From Actinomycetota bacterium (GTDB lineage Bacteria; Actinomycetota; Humimicrobiia; Humimicrobiales; Humimicrobiaceae): a stretch of 8,760 nucleotides of DNA. The stretch covers positions 1-8,760 of the forward strand of contig JAFGMJ010000239.1 in assembly GCA_016927635.1 (NCBI GenBank), given 5' to 3'. The translations under genes were made by a program, and so were the position numbers. The notes under the pieces were generated by a model. That model was not told the origin of the DNA and did no database searches. It was given only the letters and a program-made list of their open reading frames with translations. The stretch's first letter is position 1. Each line of letters opens with the position of its first letter. This document shows positions 6,997 through 8,760 of this stretch, piece by piece.

Positions 6997-7026
6997 TTAA
7001 TAAAATCATATTAATAATAATGTCAA
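6997..7026 (-). promoter_or_regulatory. Promoter for the micro-ORF unit (possibly also ychF)
   Basis: The minus strand has a perfect -35 TTGACA at 7021-7026 and, 18 bases on, a partial -10 TATTAA at 6997-7002 (4/6). Transcription would begin near 6990, leaving a leader of about 17 bases that contains the GGGAGG site of the micro-ORF. Confidence 0.5.
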
Positions 7027-7070
7027 AAAAAATAAATGCAATGAGATTTTTTTAAAAGCCAGATCAATAT

Positions 7071-7538
7071 TTAACCGGTGCTTTGACCTGCAAATTCCTC
7101 ATGTTTATTGCCAGGTTGTGTTGCCTTCTTTTTAAACCTGGCCGATGGTTTTTCAGCTGACGGGTTTTCCTGAAAAGGAAAATATTCAAGCCCCTTGTTC
7201 TTCTCAACAAATTCAAGGCTAATGGCTACGATATCGGCAGTAATATTTACAATATTGAATTTCTTGCCCTCCTTGTTTTCCCAGCTTCTAAGGTTAAGGT
7301 GTCCGGCAAGAATTATCCTGTCACCTTTTTTCAGGCTTGATGCACAGTTTTCTGCCAGATTATTCCAGGCCGTTATATTGAAATAATCAACAGAATTATT
7401 TTCTTCTCCATTTGAATCTCTCCATTTTTTATCCACTGCTATGCCCATTTCCGCAATAGCAATGCCTTCGTTTGTATATTTTAGCTCAGGATCCCTGGTC
7501 AGGTTGCCAAGAATATATGTCTGGTTTATATTTGCCAT
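7071..7538 (-). CDS. ssb: Single-stranded DNA-binding protein
   Basis: SSB coats single-stranded DNA during replication, repair and recombination, normally as a homotetramer. The 155-residue product has a clear N-terminal OB fold (about 1-108): INQTYILGNLTRDPELKYT (4-22), IAEMGIAVDKKWRD (28-41), DYFNITAWNNLAENCASSLK (51-70), KGDRIILAGHL (71-81) and a final strand near NIVNITADIVAIS. A short linker rich in proline, serine and lysine follows. The C-terminus reads HEEFAGQSTG and lacks the acidic DDDIPF-type tip that recruits partner proteins; neither other frame supplies one just past the stop. The ATG at 7538 follows AGGAG with about 8 bases spacing. Most bacterial ssb genes lie between rpsF and rpsR; neither is beside this copy, so it may be a second SSB. 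I see no clear promoter in the 78-base gap upstream. Confidence 0.95.
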   Translation of the reverse strand: MANINQTYILGNLTRDPELKYTNEGIAIAEMGIAVDKKWRDSNGEENNSVDYFNITAWNNLAENCASSLKKGDRIILAGHLNLRSWENKEGKKFNIVNITADIVAISLEFVEKNKGLEYFPFQENPSAEKPSARFKKKATQPGNKHEEFAGQSTG

Positions 7539-7616
7539 TAAAATTTCTCCTTTAATTCAATTAAAAATAATAAGTCGAAAAAATTTTATAATTTTATTAC
7601 AATATGCTGAAGCAGG

Positions 7617-8078
7617 CTATTTTATGTAGTCAAATCTATAACGTTTGCATAAATTTATTCTTTCATCCCAGGGATATGTAATCTTTGACCTGGAAGCCGA
7701 TGTTACTGTTATACTGTCCTTTAAAAAAATCCCTGCAAGAACAAATGAAACGGTTTTTTTATTTGATACTATAACTTCATCATAAGTAACAGTTATGCTG
7801 CCAAAATCACAATTATTCTGTTCTGCAATCTCAAGTGCGGTACCGATTGCCCTGTCCTTCTCAAAAAACAAAAGGTCCTGTGCAATTGCAAGCGATGAAG
7901 CATCAGAAGATTTTTTAGTCATGGTTCTTGCCACAAATATCCTGCTTAAATCAATTAACAATAAAAAGATTAAGGCAAAGATAATCACAGAAAAAAGTGA
8001 AATAATGGATATACTCCCTCGCCTGCCTTTATATAATGATTTACAGCATGACAGTTTGTTCATTTTTATTAAAATCAT
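7617..8078 (-). CDS. TadG-like (Tad/Flp pilus-assembly) membrane protein
   Basis: This small single-pass protein matches the N-terminal domain of TadE/G-like proteins of Tad (tight adherence) pili, found at the membrane and probably helping pilus assembly or anchoring. After a basic stretch (KGRRG) comes a hydrophobic segment (SIISLFSVIIFALIFLLLID), then LSRIFVARTMTKKSSDASSL AIAQ, the typical 'D..r.....r.l...aDaAaLA.a' pattern. The rest is a small extracytoplasmic domain of about 85 residues without recognised motifs. I choose the ATG at 8078, which overlaps the tadE stop as ATGA and has GGA six bases upstream. An in-frame ATG two codons earlier (8084) and one five codons later (8063) are also possible. 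The overlap shows it is cotranscribed and coupled with the TadE-like gene. It is much shorter than true TadG, which carries a von Willebrand domain. Confidence 0.78.
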   Translation of the reverse strand: MILIKMNKLSCCKSLYKGRRGSISIISLFSVIIFALIFLLLIDLSRIFVARTMTKKSSDASSLAIAQDLLFFEKDRAIGTALEIAEQNNCDFGSITVTYDEVIVSNKKTVSFVLAGIFLKDSITVTSASRSKITYPWDERINLCKRYRFDYIK

Positions 8079-8503
8079 TCGCATTCCATTCTCATACAGC
8101 AGTTACTTTTTATTCTGCTTCCCTGTCCGTTTAAAAGTTCTAAAACACCGGCAATACCTTTATAAATATACTCTATTTCAACCTGGACCACGCTTCCTGT
8201 TTTTCTCATTTCACCTGATTCAGGTTTTACATTAATATTTATATTCTCAGTACTTTTGGTTTTTAAAATCCTGTGGATAATTTTTACTGCTTTATCGCTT
8301 GAATTTGTGGTTGATATAATTCTTGCACCTTCATATGCTGCATGTTCTACAATATTCTGAATATAGACAAAATACCCGATCTGGCAAACAAAAAAAATTA
8401 CCATAAAAAGAAAGGGAAGCAAAACTGCAAATTCAAGGGTAGACTGGCCCCTGGAATATTTTAAGATTTTGACTGGATTAAAAGCGTATTTTTCGTTTTT
8501 CAT
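8075..8503 (-). CDS. TadE-family minor pilin / pseudopilin
   Basis: TadE-type proteins are processed like type IV prepilins and help build Flp pili at the cell surface. The 142-residue product has a basic leader ending RG at residue 19, followed by QSTLEFAVLLPFLFMVIFFV, the class IV prepilin pattern: cleavage after glycine and glutamate at mature position 5 (E24). The membrane helix (about 24-47) is followed by QNIVEHAAYEGARIIS (49-64), the conserved TadE helix end. The remainder is an outer domain with two adjacent cysteines (C135, C136) and a third near the C-terminus. The ATG at 8503 has AGGA about 6 bases upstream. It lies between a Flp-type pilin gene and a TadG-like gene, the usual arrangement of minor pilins at the end of a tad locus. 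Confidence 0.88.
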   Translation of the reverse strand: MKNEKYAFNPVKILKYSRGQSTLEFAVLLPFLFMVIFFVCQIGYFVYIQNIVEHAAYEGARIISTTNSSDKAVKIIHRILKTKSTENININVKPESGEMRKTGSVVQVEIEYIYKGIAGVLELLNGQGSRIKSNCCMRMECE

Positions 8504-8551
8504 TTAAATCCTGCTTTTGCATTATTTTTTAAAACCATATTAAGCTCTGTT

Positions 8552-8565
8552 TTCCCGGCCGGGAA
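8552..8565. repeat. Perfect 14-bp GC-rich palindrome upstream of tadE
   Basis: TTCCCGGCCGGGAA is a perfect palindrome in an otherwise AT-rich gap, 49 bases before the tadE start. It could be an operator half-pair or, in RNA, a 5-bp stem with a GGCC loop. No T run follows, so it is unlikely to be a terminator. Confidence 0.5.
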
Positions 8566-8589
8566 TCTTTATTCTACTTTCTTTAACTT

Positions 8590-8604
8590 CAGCTTAAAAA
8601 GCTG
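8590..8604. repeat. Small hairpin 3' of the pilin gene
   Basis: CAGCTT-AAA-AAGCTG forms a 6-bp stem with a 3-base loop, 22 bases past the pilin stop. The T6 run lies on the plus-strand side (8605-8610), so in the direction of the genes the hairpin is preceded by A6 and not followed by T. It may act as an mRNA 3'-end stabiliser for the pilin message rather than as a terminator. Confidence 0.4.
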
Positions 8605-8626
8605 TTTTTTACATATGGAAGTTTTG

Positions 8627-8760
8627 TCAGACCATAGAAGATATCTTGGAAAAAACCTTTGAAATTATATCTATAATCATCGGTTTTCCTACTGCGACAA
8701 GTATTGCGCTGATTATTCCTGCAATTACCATTACAAGCGCATATTCCATTGTCGACTGGC
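8627..8760 (-). CDS. Flp-type pilin (3' part, start beyond window edge)
   Basis: The reverse strand reads QSTMEYALVMVIAGIISAIL, continues through VAVGKPMIIDIISK, and ends KISSMV before TGA at 8627-8629. That makes 43 codons plus two bases (GC) of the preceding one, which would fit glycine. The pattern is a type IVb (Flp) prepilin: probable cleavage before QSTMEY, glutamate at mature position 5 and tyrosine at 6, then one hydrophobic helix. If so, the visible part is the whole mature pilin of 43 residues and only the leader is missing. Actinobacterial DUF4244 proteins have similar short sequences and are an alternative family name. It lies upstream of the TadE- and TadG-like genes in the same direction, so the rest of the tad locus (ATPase, platform proteins, peptidase) is expected beyond the right edge. 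Confidence 0.82.
   Translation of the reverse strand, partial: QSTMEYALVMVIAGIISAILVAVGKPMIIDIISKVFSKISSMV

Noticed and set aside
7129..7190. Frameshift hiding an acidic SSB tail
   Set aside because: Neither other frame near or past the SSB stop encodes a DDD.PF-like ending, so the missing tip seems real in this sequence.
7580..7605. AT-only inverted repeat after the TadG-like stop as a terminator
   Set aside because: Arms AAAATT/AATTTT contain no G-C pair; such repeats are expected by chance in this AT-rich gap.
7795..8235. Open frame of 146 codons on the plus strand
   Set aside because: Antisense to the TadE- and TadG-like genes, both of which have clear motifs; no RBS or protein pattern supports it.

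Overview
This is an AT-rich stretch of bacterial chromosome in which every gene I can support lies on the minus strand. The combination of a redox repressor Rex, a LytR-CpsA-Psr (LCP) envelope ligase, AGGAG-type ribosome binding sites and frequent TTG/GTG starts points to a low-GC anaerobe of Gram-positive (Bacillota or deep-branching Actinomycetota-like) ancestry. That placement is inference; the window has no rRNA or other marker that settles it. I see no tRNA, rRNA, CRISPR array, insertion sequence or phage gene, and every gap between genes is under 200 bases.

In transcription order (right to left): (1) 8760-7617 is the end of a Tad/Flp pilus cluster, with the 3' part of a Flp-type pilin, a TadE-like minor pilin and a TadG-like protein. 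Two small dyad elements separate the pilin from tadE. (2) 7538-7071 encodes a single-stranded DNA-binding protein without the usual acidic tail and without rpsF or rpsR beside it. (3) 7026-6862 looks like a tiny self-contained unit: a TTGACA promoter, a strong ribosome binding site, a 15-codon lysine-rich ORF and a 13-bp terminator hairpin. It ends only a few bases before ychF. (4) 6852-4814 carries ychF (ribosome-associated ATPase) and a SAM methyltransferase with a C-terminal Trm112-like zinc domain. (5) 4766-3134 has a good promoter, then rex and an LCP gene almost touching. (6) 2935-1 has a 108-residue protein of unknown function, purB, and the first third of a large-type purL, which runs off the left edge.

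Functionally the region is mostly housekeeping: purine synthesis (PurB, PurL), redox control (Rex), envelope assembly (LCP, Tad pilus), DNA maintenance (SSB) and translation-linked YchF. The least ordinary element is the micro-ORF plus hairpin in front of ychF. It is either an independent microprotein or small RNA gene, or a lysine-rich leader peptide with an attenuator. The sequence alone does not decide between these.
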